A stretch of DNA of 64,000 bases from contig CAWFPS010000002.1 in NCBI GenBank assembly GCA_963817905.1, positions 434,001-498,000 of the forward strand. The letters run 5' to 3'. The DNA comes from VRUE01 sp963817905 (GTDB lineage: Bacteria; Actinomycetota; Thermoleophilia; Solirubrobacterales; 70-9). The translations under genes were made by a program, and so were the position numbers. Positions 33,682-41,983 of this stretch are shown here, piece by piece (the stretch's first letter is position 1; each line of letters starts with the position of its first letter). The notes beneath the pieces are model-generated. The model worked only from the letters and a program-made list of their open reading frames with translations, was not told the DNA's origin and did no database searches.

Positions 33682-34467
33682 TTAGCAGCCTGTGTCGCCC
33701 TTGTAGGGGAGGTGGATTAGGCGGCGGGAGGTGTTGTCGCGCTCGTTGGACTCGTAGAGGAGGTCGTTGGGGTCTACTTTCATCACGAAGGCGAAGCAGC
33801 CTCGGAGGCCGCCGACGGGGATCCACTGCTTGTCGTAGCCGGCCGGGTAGATGTCGGACCAGCCGACCGAGGTGCCGAGGGTGACGCGGTCTTCGTAGGG
33901 GTTCTGGTTGCAGGCGGGGTAGTGGCGGATCCGGGGGGAGCGCTTGCCGGGGCGGGTGCGCTCGAGGTCGCGCAGGCAGTAGTTGAGCTTGGGACCGCTG
34001 CGCACGCGGCGCAGGAGGCGGTGGTGGCCGTCGACCTTCCAGAGCTCGAAGTGGGCGAGCTGGTGGACCTTCCAGTAGCCGCCGCCGAAGTAGGCGCCGA
34101 CGTCGGTGAAGCGCAGGCTGGCCCGGGTCGGCACGTCGAGGTGGCCGCCGCCCTTGCGGTAGATGCGCTGGCGCACGCTCATCCGGCGCCGGCCATCGCG
34201 CTCGCCGTGCAGCTCGATCGGGCCGAGCCCGCGGCTGCGCACGTCGCTCGTCGCCCGCAGGAGGGTGCGGCCACCGCTTTGCTGAACGTAGATTTCCGCC
34301 GGTCGGCCGATGCGCAGGTTGGGGCAGCGCAGGGCCTTCGCCTCGGGCCCGGCGCAGGGGTCTTCGCCCACCGGTGCGAGCGCCTGCGCGGGCGTCGCAG
34401 CGCAGGCGGCGAGCGCGAGAAGGAAGGCGGGGAGCGGGCGCAGGGACATCGGCATCGGGCGAGACAT
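33682..34467 (-). CDS. Secreted lysyl-oxidase-like protein
   Basis: A 261-residue exported protein. The signal region MSLRPLPAFLLALAACAATPAQA contains LAAC, so lipid attachment is possible; ATG at 34467 or two nearby ATGs could start. The core matches bacterial lysyl-oxidase-domain proteins: DVGAYFGGGYWKVHQLAHFELWKV, SVGWSDIYPAGYDKQWIPVGG and KVDPNDLLYESNERDNTSRRLIHLP. Animal lysyl oxidases use four His in a copper site; here only the His pair in HQLAHFELW is visible, so amine oxidase activity is uncertain. Several Cys (CLRDLE, PACNQN, GCFAF, TGC) could form disulfides. Confidence 0.78.
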   Translation of the reverse strand: MSRPMPMSLRPLPAFLLALAACAATPAQALAPVGEDPCAGPEAKALRCPNLRIGRPAEIYVQQSGGRTLLRATSDVRSRGLGPIELHGERDGRRRMSVRQRIYRKGGGHLDVPTRASLRFTDVGAYFGGGYWKVHQLAHFELWKVDGHHRLLRRVRSGPKLNYCLRDLERTRPGKRSPRIRHYPACNQNPYEDRVTLGTSVGWSDIYPAGYDKQWIPVGGLRGCFAFVMKVDPNDLLYESNERDNTSRRLIHLPYKGDTGC

Positions 34468-34510
34468 CTATACCTGCTCGGCTATCCATGGTCGTTGCTA
34501 AGGTCGGCTG

Positions 34511-35791
34511 GTGAGCGAGCTTCCCGAGAATTTCCAGGCCGCGCCGCTGGCCGAGGTCGACCCCGAGATCGCCGCCGTGCTCGACGGCGAGCTGCGCCGC
34601 CAGCAGGACACGCTGGAGATGATCGCCTCGGAGAACTTCGTGCCGCAGGCGGTGCTCGATGCGGTCGGCTCGGTGCTGACGAACAAGTACGCCGAGGGAT
34701 ACCCGGGACGGCGTTACTACGGCGGTTGCGAGGAGGTCGACGTCGCCGAGCAACTGGCGATCGACCGGGCCAAGGAGCTCTTCGGCGCCGAGCACGCCAA
34801 CGTGCAGCCCCACTCCGGAGCGCAGGCCAACAACGCCGCCTACATGGCGCTGCTCGAACCAGGGGACACCTTCCTCGGCCTCGCTCTCGACCACGGCGGC
34901 CACCTCAGTCACGGGATGAAGATCAACGTCTCCGGCACGCTCTACAACCCGGTCCCGTACCACGTCCGCAAAGACGATCTGCTCGTCGACATGGACGAGG
35001 TCGCCGCGCTTGCCGAGGAGCACCGCCCGGAGCTGATCGTCGCCGGCTGGTCGGCCTACCCGCGCCAGCTCGACTTCGCCGCCTTCCGCCAGATCGCCGA
35101 CTCGGTCGGGGCCAAGCTGATGGTCGACATGGCCCACTTTGCCGGCCTCGTCGCCGCCGGCGAGCACCCCAACCCGGTGCCGTATGCCGACGTCGTCACG
35201 ACGACGATCCACAAGACCCTCTGCGGCCCGCGCAGCGGCATGATCCTCAGCAAAGAGGAGCACGCCAAGGCGATCGACAAAGCGATCTTCCCCGGCCAAC
35301 AGGGCGGTCCCTTGATGCACACGATCGCCGCCAAGGCCGTCGCCCTGCGGATCGCCGCCAGCGAGCCGTTCCGCGCCCGCCAGCGGCAGACGATCGCCAA
35401 TGCCCAGGCATTCGCCGCGGGACTGGAAGGCGGCGGCGTTCCGGTCCTCACCGGCGGCACCGACGTCCACCTCGTCCTCGTCGACCTCACCCCGACCGGC
35501 CTCGACGGCCAGGACGCGGAGGACCGCCTCGATGCGGTCGGCATCACCGTCAACCGCAACGCGATCCCCTTCGACCCGCGCCCGCCGATGAACCCCTCCG
35601 GCCTGCGCATCGGCACCCCGGCGCTGACCACGCGCGGCATGGTCGAGGAAGACATGACCGAGATCGCCGCGGTGATCGCAACCGCACTCTCCGGCGACTT
35701 CGAGGCCCAGAAGGACGCCCTCGGCGAGCGCACCGCCGCCCTGATGAAGCGCTACCCGCTTTACCCGCAGCTGACGACTGCCGCCGTTTAG
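34511..35791 (+). CDS. glyA: Serine hydroxymethyltransferase
   Basis: A 426-residue PLP enzyme that converts serine and tetrahydrofolate to glycine and 5,10-methylene-THF. GTG start at 34511. Signatures include LEMIASENFVPQAVLDAVGSVLTNKYAEGYPGRRYYGG, the cofactor Asp/His in VDMAHFAGLVAAGEHPNP, and the Schiff-base Lys in VVTTTIHKTLCGPRSGMIL. GIRIGTPALTTRG-type end (LRIGTPALTTRGM) is intact. Full family length. glyA next to the ATP synthase region is common in Actinomycetota. Confidence 0.97.
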   Translation: MSELPENFQAAPLAEVDPEIAAVLDGELRRQQDTLEMIASENFVPQAVLDAVGSVLTNKYAEGYPGRRYYGGCEEVDVAEQLAIDRAKELFGAEHANVQPHSGAQANNAAYMALLEPGDTFLGLALDHGGHLSHGMKINVSGTLYNPVPYHVRKDDLLVDMDEVAALAEEHRPELIVAGWSAYPRQLDFAAFRQIADSVGAKLMVDMAHFAGLVAAGEHPNPVPYADVVTTTIHKTLCGPRSGMILSKEEHAKAIDKAIFPGQQGGPLMHTIAAKAVALRIAASEPFRARQRQTIANAQAFAAGLEGGGVPVLTGGTDVHLVLVDLTPTGLDGQDAEDRLDAVGITVNRNAIPFDPRPPMNPSGLRIGTPALTTRGMVEEDMTEIAAVIATALSGDFEAQKDALGERTAALMKRYPLYPQLTTAAV

Positions 35792-35823
35792 CGGCCCTCT
35801 TTCACTGTACGAATTTCCCCCTT

Positions 35824-35839
35824 GCTATTAGTCAATAGC
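35824..35839. promoter_or_regulatory. Operator-like palindrome upstream of membrane protein gene
   Basis: GCTATTAGTCAATAGC has perfect 6-bp arms around AGTC. It lies in an AT-richer 103-bp gap after glyA. A TTGCTA box at 35823-35828 and TTAGAT 17 bp downstream could be a weak promoter. The regulator is unknown. Confidence 0.4.
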
Positions 35840-35894
35840 TCCCGTTAGATTCGTAATCCCTGAGTTCTTGGTGTACCAATCCTGGGAGGTAAGC

Positions 35895-36866
35895 ATGGGC
35901 GTGAATTTCGGTGGCCCCGCGGTTGAAGTCGCGATCGGACTTGCGTTCGTCTTCTTTCTGCTCAGCCTGATCGTCTCTGGAATCACCGAGGCGTTCGCCT
36001 GGGCGAGAAACCTGCGTGGTAAAGAACTGGTCGCCGGGGTTAGAGGCATGCTTGGCAACTCGGATGTCGCCACCAAGCTGCTCGGCCATCCGCTGGTGCG
36101 CAATGACCTAGGTAGCCCGGAACCCGGCAAAGACCCTTCCTACATCTCGTCCCGCAATTTCGCGCTCGCGCTGGCCGACGTGGTCAGCGGCGTCAACAAG
36201 AAGACGAACATGAGAAAGATCGAAGCGGGCATTAAAGACATCGGCACGGCGTCGCCGCTCGGTCGCCAGCTCGAAGCACTGCTGGCAAGGAGCGAGAACG
36301 ACCTCAAATCGTTCCTGGCGGAAACGGAAAAATGGTTCGACGACTCGATGGATCGAGTTTCCGGCTGGTACAAGCGGAACTCGCAGAAAATCACGATCGT
36401 CGCCGCAATCGTTGTGACGCTGGTACTCAACGCCAGCGCTGTGCGCATTGTCGAACGGCTCGTCGACGAACCGGCCGTTCGTGCGGCGGTCGTCGCCAGG
36501 GCGGAAGGTGCCGTCACGGACGGCAAGGGAGCGAGCGGGAAAGAGAGCGCGCCCTCTGGCGGGGGCGGCGAAGGCAAAGGCACGCCATCGGCGGCGGGCG
36601 ATGAAAAAGAAGCCACGCCCCTGGAAGCGGGCGAACAGGTACAGACAGCGCTCGCGAGCCTCAACTCGCTGAAGCTGCCTATTCTCTGGAGTCAAGCGAA
36701 CAACCCGCTGCACGACGTGAGCGTGGCAAAGGTGCTCTTCGCCTTGGCCGGCTGGCTGATCACCGTGTTCGCGATCTCGCTCGGCGCGCCGTTTTGGTTC
36801 GACGCCCTCGGCAAGCTGGCGCAGCTTCGGACTACCGGTAAGAAACCCGCCACGGAAGAAAAGTAG
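35895..36866 (+). CDS. Membrane protein of unknown function
   Basis: A 323-residue protein from ATG 35895 (GGGAGG site 5-11 nt before). It has an N-terminal helix (VEVAIGLAFVFFLLSLIVSGI), a cytosolic-type region with RGKELVAGVRGMLGN and SRNFALALADVVSGV, and a helix KITIVAAIVVTLVLNASAVRIV. A Gly/Ser/Glu/Lys-rich linker (about residues 205-255) follows, then a last helix VLFALAGWLITVFAISLGAPFWFDALGKL. No family function was recognised. Its codons are less GC3-biased than those of neighbours, and its upstream region is AT-richer, so acquisition is possible. Confidence 0.75.
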   Translation: MGVNFGGPAVEVAIGLAFVFFLLSLIVSGITEAFAWARNLRGKELVAGVRGMLGNSDVATKLLGHPLVRNDLGSPEPGKDPSYISSRNFALALADVVSGVNKKTNMRKIEAGIKDIGTASPLGRQLEALLARSENDLKSFLAETEKWFDDSMDRVSGWYKRNSQKITIVAAIVVTLVLNASAVRIVERLVDEPAVRAAVVARAEGAVTDGKGASGKESAPSGGGGEGKGTPSAAGDEKEATPLEAGEQVQTALASLNSLKLPILWSQANNPLHDVSVAKVLFALAGWLITVFAISLGAPFWFDALGKLAQLRTTGKKPATEEK

Positions 36867-36912
36867 GACGGCCTCGGGTTGGAGACGCCTGGCGCATAGC
36901 TAGGGTCGGCCC

Positions 36913-37929
36913 ATGCTCATCTGGGTCGATTGCACTGCGGCGGCGCACCCGCTGGTTCTGCGGCCGCTGATCGAGCGGTTCGAGGCGCGCGGTGACGAGG
37001 TGCTTGTCACCGCGCGTGAGTACGGGCAGACCTTGGGAATCCTCGACCGGCTTGGGATTCCGTACACGGCCGTCGGCAGGCACGGCGGGGCCTCGGCCCT
37101 CGGTAAGGGCCGGGCGCTCGCCGGGCGCTCGGCGCGGCTGGCGCGAGTCGTCTGGGAGCGGCGGCCGCAGCTGGCGATCGGCCACGGCTCGGTCGATCTT
37201 GCTGTCGTCTCCTCGCTCTTCCGCATCCCCTCGGCCCAGATGCAGGATTACGAGTTCGCCGGCTGGCAGCGGCAGATCGCCTTCCGGGCGGCGCGCCGGG
37301 TGCTGATGCCGGACTCGATTCCGCTCGACCGGCTGCGCAAGATCGGGGCGAAGGAGCGCAAGCTGGTTCGCTACCCGGGCCTGAAGGAGGAGTACTACCT
37401 GGCCGATTTCGAGCCCGACGCGGCGGTCCTCGAGGAACTCGGGCTCGATCGCGAGCAGGTGCTGGTCGTCGTGCGACCGCCGCCTGAGACCTCCGAGTAC
37501 CACGCCCGCAACGACCTCTACGGCGAGGCGATCCGCCACATCGCCGCCGCCGGCGGCGTGCAGGCGGTGGTGATCCCGCGCACCGAGCGCCAGGGCGCCG
37601 AGGTGCGGGCGATGGGGGCCGCCAACCTGATCGTCCCCGAGCGGGCGATCGACGCCCAGAGCCTGATCGCCCACGCCGACCTCGTCCTCAGCGCGGGGGG
37701 GACGATGAACCGCGAGGCGGTGGCGCTGGGCACTCCCGTCTTCACGACCTTCGCCGGGCGCATGGGGGGCGTCGACGAGGCCCTGATCGCCGAAGGCCGC
37801 CTGCGCGTGCTCGCCGACCCGGCCGAGCTGCCGCTGCACAAGCGCCAGACCCCAGTCGGCGTCCTCAACCCACGCGACCCCGAGCTTCTGGTCGAGGCAG
37901 TGCTCGCCGCTCGCGGGCTATCCCGGTAG
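36913..37929 (+). CDS. DUF354 (GT-B-like) protein
   Basis: A 338-residue protein resembling DUF354 and other GT-B-fold sugar enzymes. Start IWVDCTAAAHPLVLRPLIERFEARGDEVLVTAREYGQT, central GHGSVDLAVVSSLFRIPSAQMQDYEFAGWQ, and donor-site-like HADLVLSAGGTMNREAVALGTPVFTTFAGRMGGVDEAL. The biochemical role of the family is not settled. It lies directly upstream of a WecA-like transferase, which suggests cell-wall glycan synthesis. Its stop codon TAG lies inside the left arm of the 111-bp repeat element at 37915-38025. Confidence 0.82.
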   Translation: MLIWVDCTAAAHPLVLRPLIERFEARGDEVLVTAREYGQTLGILDRLGIPYTAVGRHGGASALGKGRALAGRSARLARVVWERRPQLAIGHGSVDLAVVSSLFRIPSAQMQDYEFAGWQRQIAFRAARRVLMPDSIPLDRLRKIGAKERKLVRYPGLKEEYYLADFEPDAAVLEELGLDREQVLVVVRPPPETSEYHARNDLYGEAIRHIAAAGGVQAVVIPRTERQGAEVRAMGAANLIVPERAIDAQSLIAHADLVLSAGGTMNREAVALGTPVFTTFAGRMGGVDEALIAEGRLRVLADPAELPLHKRQTPVGVLNPRDPELLVEAVLAARGLSR

Positions 37930-38025
37930 GGGTGGAACGTCTTGTACTTTTTCCGGGGAGAGGCTTGCCGATAGCCACAACGGATCTTCGGAAAAAGTTA
38001 AGTGGAACCCCTACCGGGATGGCCC
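37915..38025. repeat. Palindromic repeat family Q, copy 1
   Basis: Outer arms 37915-37933 and 38007-38025 pair at 18 of 19 positions (GGGCTATCCCGGTAGGGGT and its complement). Inside, left-arm GGTGGAACGTCTTGTACTT and right-arm AAAAAGTTAAGTGGAACCCC are shared, inverted, with copy 2 at 60113-60227. It contains the stop codon of the DUF354 gene and ends just before the WecA-like start codon. Confidence 0.9.
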
Positions 38026-38028
38026 TAG

Positions 38029-39162
38029 ATGGCTGCGACTACTGACGCTGTCCTAGCCTTTCTCGTAGCGGCCGCGATCGCCTGGCTGCTGGTCCCCTAC
38101 GCCGAGCGGCTCGCCTTCCGGATCGGCGCGATCGACATGCCGAAGGAGCGCGGCCTGCACGACACGCCGATGCCGCGGCTCTCGGGCCTGGCGATCTTCG
38201 CCGGGATCGAGGTGGCCGGCTGGATCTGGCTGCCCGGCGACGGCGAGAGCCGCTCGATCCTGCTCGGCGCCGCGGCGATCGCCGCGGTCGGGGTGATCGA
38301 CGACGTCCGCGGCCTGCCGGCACTGCCGAAGCTGCTTGGCCAGGTCGGCGCGGCGCTGATCCCGGTCCTCGGCGGCGTCCGGGTCGACAACCTGACCCTG
38401 CCCTTCGTCGGCGGCTTCGACCTCGGCTGGCTCGCCTACCCGCTGACCGTGCTTGGCATCGTCGCCGTGGTCAACGTGATCAACTTCATCGACGGCGTCG
38501 ACGGCCTCGCCGCCGGGGTCTGCACGATCGCCGCCGTCGCCCTCGCGGTGATCGCCCTCTCGCTCGACCGCAACGCCGCGGGAGTGCTGGCGGCGCTGAC
38601 CGCGGGCGGGGCGCTCGGCTTCCTGCGCCACGGCTTCCCGCCCGCTTCCAGCTTCATGGGCGACACCGGCTCCAACCTGCTCGGCTACCTGCTCGCCACC
38701 GCCTCGGTGCAGGGCGCGCTGAAGACCAACGCCGTCGTCGCCCTCGTCCTGCCCCTGGTGGTGCTCGCGGTGCCGATCCTCGACACCGGCTTCGTCGTCG
38801 CCAAGCGGCTCAAGTACCGCCAGCCGATCTACCAGGCCGACACCTGGCACTTCCACCACCGGATGGCCAACATCGGTTTCTCCCAGCGCCGCACGCTCGC
38901 CTACCTCTACGGCTGGACCCTGGCCCTTGCCGCCCTGGCCCTTGCCCTGCGCTTCGTTCCCTACAGCGACGACCACGGCCACTTCGACGCGCTCTGGACC
39001 GCCGTGCTCGTCGCTTTCGGCCTGCTGGCGCTGGCCACCAGCGTCTACCTGGTCTACGTGCTGGAGATTCTCAAGCTGCGGCGCGGGCGGCTCAACACCG
39101 AAACCGGCGAAATCGAAGCGATAACGCTGGAGGGCACCGAGCCGGAGCGCCAAAAGACTTAG
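38029..39162 (+). CDS. WecA/TagO-type polyprenyl-phosphate GlcNAc-1-phosphate transferase
   Basis: A 377-residue integral membrane enzyme with about ten helices. Family motifs: PKERGLHDTPMPRLSGLAIF, the metal/catalytic Asp pair in VGVIDDVRGLP, NVINFIDGVDGLAAG, SFMGDTGSNLLGYLL and the cytosolic HxH block DTWHFHHRMANIGFSQRR. It moves a sugar-1-phosphate from a UDP-sugar to undecaprenyl or decaprenyl phosphate, starting an envelope polymer. Upstream neighbour is a GT-B-like DUF354 protein. Placement just before the ATP synthase operon is conserved in Actinomycetota. Confidence 0.93.
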   Translation: MAATTDAVLAFLVAAAIAWLLVPYAERLAFRIGAIDMPKERGLHDTPMPRLSGLAIFAGIEVAGWIWLPGDGESRSILLGAAAIAAVGVIDDVRGLPALPKLLGQVGAALIPVLGGVRVDNLTLPFVGGFDLGWLAYPLTVLGIVAVVNVINFIDGVDGLAAGVCTIAAVALAVIALSLDRNAAGVLAALTAGGALGFLRHGFPPASSFMGDTGSNLLGYLLATASVQGALKTNAVVALVLPLVVLAVPILDTGFVVAKRLKYRQPIYQADTWHFHHRMANIGFSQRRTLAYLYGWTLALAALALALRFVPYSDDHGHFDALWTAVLVAFGLLALATSVYLVYVLEILKLRRGRLNTETGEIEAITLEGTEPERQKT

Positions 39163-39223
39163 TAACAGGTTGTAACAAGCCTCACGAACCGGCTCTAGAA
39201 AGCCGATCGTCGGACGCTTCGGT

Positions 39224-39261
39224 TATAGTCGCGCGTCCGCCCGCCCTTTCAAAGACGGGCG
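39224..39261 (+). promoter_or_regulatory. atp operon promoter with hairpin at the 5' end of the transcript
   Basis: TATAGT (39224-39229) is a plausible -10, predicting initiation near 39236. A hairpin then begins at once: CGCCCG (39238-39243) pairs with CGGGCG (39256-39261), with CTTT/AAAG inside. CATTTT and the ATG at 39268 follow. No Shine-Dalgarno sequence is visible for this first gene. The hairpin could stabilise the mRNA or limit translation of the first cistron. Confidence 0.5.
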
Positions 39262-39267
39262 CATTTT

Positions 39268-39642
39268 ATGTCTCCTCCCAAGTACGTCGACCTTCTGGTC
39301 CTTGCCGCCTCGCTCGCCGTTTTCCTGCTCGGCGGCCTGCCCATGCTCGGATTCGCCGCCGGGGCGGGCGTCTGGCTGCTCCAGCGCGGGATCCAGGCCC
39401 TGGCCGAGCGCCGCGCCAGCAAGGAACTCGCCGCCGGCAACCGCCAGCGGGCGATGGCGACGGTCGCGGTATCGACCCTCGGCCGGGTCGGGCTGATGGC
39501 GACCGCGGTCCTGCTCGCCGGTCTCCTCGAACGGGAGGCGGGCCTCACCTCCGCCGTTTTGGTCCTAGTTCTCTTCACGGTCTCCTTCGCCGCCCAGGGC
39601 ATCGCCCACCTCTTCGACGAACCGGAGGCGGGCAAGGCATGA
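39268..39642 (+). CDS. Small membrane protein at the head of the atp operon, AtpI-like position
   Basis: A 124-residue protein with four hydrophobic segments (LLVLAASLAVFLLGGLPML, AAGAGVWLLQRGI, VSTLGRVGLMATAVLLAGLL, LTSAVLVLVLFTVSFAAQGIAHLF). The TM2-TM3 loop is basic and Ala-rich. Its position before atpB and its helix pattern fit AtpI/AtpZ-type assembly or ion-uptake proteins, but sequence identity to AtpI is not evident to me. The atpB ATG overlaps its TGA. Confidence 0.6.
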   Translation: MSPPKYVDLLVLAASLAVFLLGGLPMLGFAAGAGVWLLQRGIQALAERRASKELAAGNRQRAMATVAVSTLGRVGLMATAVLLAGLLEREAGLTSAVLVLVLFTVSFAAQGIAHLFDEPEAGKA

Positions 39643-40547
39643 GCACCAAGTCCAAGTTCTTCATCGGGCTCGGCGTCTACGTCGGGATCGCGATCCTGAT
39701 GCTGCTGATCTTCGGCAGCAGCGGCAAAAACGAAGCCTTCCAGCCACAGAACGAGTTCAAGCTCGAACCGTGGGTCTCGATCCACCTGGCCGGGATCGAC
39801 CTCAGTATCAACAAGGCGGTGCTCTACCTGGTCTTGGCCAGCGCCCTGACGATCTTCACGATGGTCTGGATCTCGCGCCGCATGCAGCAGAAGCCCAACC
39901 GGGTGCAGACCGCGATCGAAGTCGCCTACGACCTGACCAAGAACAACATCACCGGCGGCAACATGGACGCGGCGACGGCGACGCGCTGGTTCCCCTTCCT
40001 CGCCGCGCTCTTCTTCTGGATCTGGTTCTCCAACATGATCGGCTTCCTGCCGCTGCCGACCAACACCGAGCACACGGTCAACGTCTTCGGGGCCGAAATC
40101 CCCTCCTTCGCGATCTACGCGGCCACCGCCAACCTCTCGATCCCGCTGGTCCTGACCCTGGTCGTCTGGATCTCCTACCACGTCGAAGGGGTGCGGGCCA
40201 AGGGCCTGGTCAAGTACCTGGCCAGCTGGCTGCCGCCGGGCCTGGAGGAGATGAACCCGCTGGCCAAGGGCTTCATCTTCGTGATCGAGGCGATCTCGCA
40301 CTTCGCCCGCCTGATCTCGCTCTCCGTGCGACTCTTCGCCAACATCCTCGCCGGCCACCTGCTGCTGCTCTTCATGGGCGGCGGGCTGGCGGTGCTGCTC
40401 GGCATCGCCGCGCTCGGCGCCCTCACCTTCCCGCTGGCCTTCTTCTTCTTCATCCTCGAGGTGGGCCTTATCGCCACCCTTCAGGCATTTATCTTCTCGA
40501 CCCTGACTGCCATCTACCTCGGCGGAGCCACCTCCGCCAGCCATTAG
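39639..40547 (+). CDS. atpB: ATP synthase F0 subunit a
   Basis: A 302-residue membrane subunit that forms the proton half-channels. The essential Arg is in SHFARLISLSVRLFANILAGHLLLLFMGG (VRLFAN). WFPFLAALFFWIWFSNMIGFLPLP and the C-terminal LEVGLIATLQAFIFSTLTAIYLGGAT are family-typical. The N-terminus has a single anchor and a polar segment before the five-helix core. It begins in the stop of the preceding gene and is followed 19 nt later by atpE. Confidence 0.97.
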   Translation: MSTKSKFFIGLGVYVGIAILMLLIFGSSGKNEAFQPQNEFKLEPWVSIHLAGIDLSINKAVLYLVLASALTIFTMVWISRRMQQKPNRVQTAIEVAYDLTKNNITGGNMDAATATRWFPFLAALFFWIWFSNMIGFLPLPTNTEHTVNVFGAEIPSFAIYAATANLSIPLVLTLVVWISYHVEGVRAKGLVKYLASWLPPGLEEMNPLAKGFIFVIEAISHFARLISLSVRLFANILAGHLLLLFMGGGLAVLLGIAALGALTFPLAFFFFILEVGLIATLQAFIFSTLTAIYLGGATSASH

Positions 40548-40566
40548 AAAAGGAGCGCTACCTCAA

Positions 40567-40833
40567 ATGGACCTGTCCCCTGTTGCCGCCGCGATCTCCG
40601 ACGAAGGGATCGAAGCCGCCGGCAAGGCGATCGCTCTCGGCGTCGGTGCCGGCCTTGGTTCGATCGGAGCCGGTATCGGCATCGGCATCATCTTCGGCAA
40701 GGAGATCGAGTCGGTCGCCCGCCAGCCCGAGATGAAAGACGAGCTGCAGAGCATCCGCTGGCTCGGCTTCGCCCTTACCGAGGCCGTCGCCTTCTACACC
40801 TTCATCTTCGGCCTGATCGCCTTCTTCCTCTAG
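40567..40833 (+). CDS. atpE: ATP synthase F0 subunit c
   Basis: An 88-residue hairpin subunit of the rotor ring. Helix 1 is glycine-rich (IALGVGAGLGSIGAGIGIGIIFG), the polar loop is ESVARQPEMKDELQS, and helix 2 has the proton-binding Glu72 in GFALTEAVAFYTFIFGLIAFFL. The sequence around this residue does not show the Na+ ligand set, so H+ is likely. AAAGGAG lies about 15 nt before the ATG. Confidence 0.97.
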   Translation: MDLSPVAAAISDEGIEAAGKAIALGVGAGLGSIGAGIGIGIIFGKEIESVARQPEMKDELQSIRWLGFALTEAVAFYTFIFGLIAFFL

Positions 40834-40837
40834 GCCG

Positions 40838-41428
40838 ATGATCGAGGTTCTCGGCTACATATCCGCGCTCCCGCTTGCCGCCGAGAGCGGCGGTGAAGAA
40901 GGGGGCAGCTTCCTGGTCTCGCCGGGCCTCGGCCTGATGATCTGGACGCTGGTCCTCTTTCTCTTCACGATGTGGGTGCTGAGCAAGCTGGCCTTCCCGA
41001 AGATCCAGGAGGCGCTCGACAAGCGGGCCAAGACGATCGCCGAGTCGATCGATGCGGCCGAACGCCAGCGCAAGGAGTCCGACGAACTGCTCGAGGAGTA
41101 CCGCGGCCGGCTGGCCGAGGCCCGCGAGCAGGCGGACGACATCATGGCCCGCGCCCGCAAGGCCGCCGAGACGGCCGAAGCGGAGGCGAGCGCGGCGGGC
41201 AAGGAGAAGCGCGAGGAGCTGGTCGCCGCGGCGACCCGCGACATTGAAGCCGAGACGCGGCGCTCGCTCGACCAGATCCGCAGGGAGGTCGCCGACCTGA
41301 CCGTGCTGGCGACTGAGAAGGTCACCCGCAAGTCGCTCAGCGACGACGACCAGCGGCGCCTGGTCGAGGAGGCGCTCAGCGAGGTCGATTTCTCGGCGCT
41401 CTCGGGAGCGGAGGGGTCGAGCAACTGA
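40838..41428 (+). CDS. atpF: ATP synthase F0 subunit b
   Basis: A 196-residue peripheral stalk subunit. A short acidic N-terminus precedes one transmembrane helix (SPGLGLMIWTLVLFLFTMWVLSKLAF). A long charged coiled coil follows (FPKIQEALDKRAKTIAESIDAAERQRKESDELLEEYRGRLAEAREQADDIM and on). It holds the F1 head to F0. Its stop overlaps the atpH ATG by 1 nt (TGATG). Confidence 0.95.
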   Translation: MIEVLGYISALPLAAESGGEEGGSFLVSPGLGLMIWTLVLFLFTMWVLSKLAFPKIQEALDKRAKTIAESIDAAERQRKESDELLEEYRGRLAEAREQADDIMARARKAAETAEAEASAAGKEKREELVAAATRDIEAETRRSLDQIRREVADLTVLATEKVTRKSLSDDDQRRLVEEALSEVDFSALSGAEGSSN

Positions 41429-41964
41429 TGCCGGAAGCGGCTCGCGTATACGCCGAGGCCCTCTTCGATGTGGCCAAGGAGAAGGGCAAGCTCGACGCCG
41501 TGCGCGAGGAGCTCGGCCAGTTCGCCGACGCCGTCGATGGCGACCGCGACCTACAGGTCTTCCTCTTCAGTCCCTACTTCTCCTCTGCGGAGAAGGTGGC
41601 GGGGTTGAAGCGGGCCGTCTCAGGCGCCGATGCCGAGCTGCTCAACTTCCTCGAGTTGCTGGTCGAGAAGCAGCGGACCACGGAGATCTTCCGCGTCCGC
41701 CGCCACTTCGACGAGCTCTGGAAGCAAGAGAACCGGCGCATCGACGTCACCGTCACCAGCGCCGTCGCGCTGGAGCCGACCGTGGCCGAGAAGGTCGGCG
41801 AGGAGATCGAGCGCCAGACCGGCCAGAAGGTCGAACTGGCCAGCCGCGTCGACGCCGAGATCCTTGGCGGCATCGTCTTGCAGGTCGGCAACAAGGTCCT
41901 CGACGCGAGCATCCGCGCTCGCTTGGAGAAACTTCGAAAGAGCGTCGCCCAGGCGGCGCACTAG
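41428..41964 (+). CDS. atpH: ATP synthase F1 subunit delta
   Basis: A 178-residue OSCP/delta subunit that caps the F1 head. It begins MPEAARVYAEALFDVAKEKGKLDAVREELGQFADAV, has FLFSPYFSSAEKVAGLKRAV and LLNFLELLVEKQRTTEIFRVRRHFDELWKQEN, and ends with the conserved QTGQKVELASRVDAEILGGIVLQVGNKVLDASIRARLEKLRKSV. Length and ends are normal. It follows atpF with TGATG overlap. Confidence 0.96.
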   Translation: MPEAARVYAEALFDVAKEKGKLDAVREELGQFADAVDGDRDLQVFLFSPYFSSAEKVAGLKRAVSGADAELLNFLELLVEKQRTTEIFRVRRHFDELWKQENRRIDVTVTSAVALEPTVAEKVGEEIERQTGQKVELASRVDAEILGGIVLQVGNKVLDASIRARLEKLRKSVAQAAH

Positions 41965-41983
41965 GGGGCAGACGAAAAAAATC

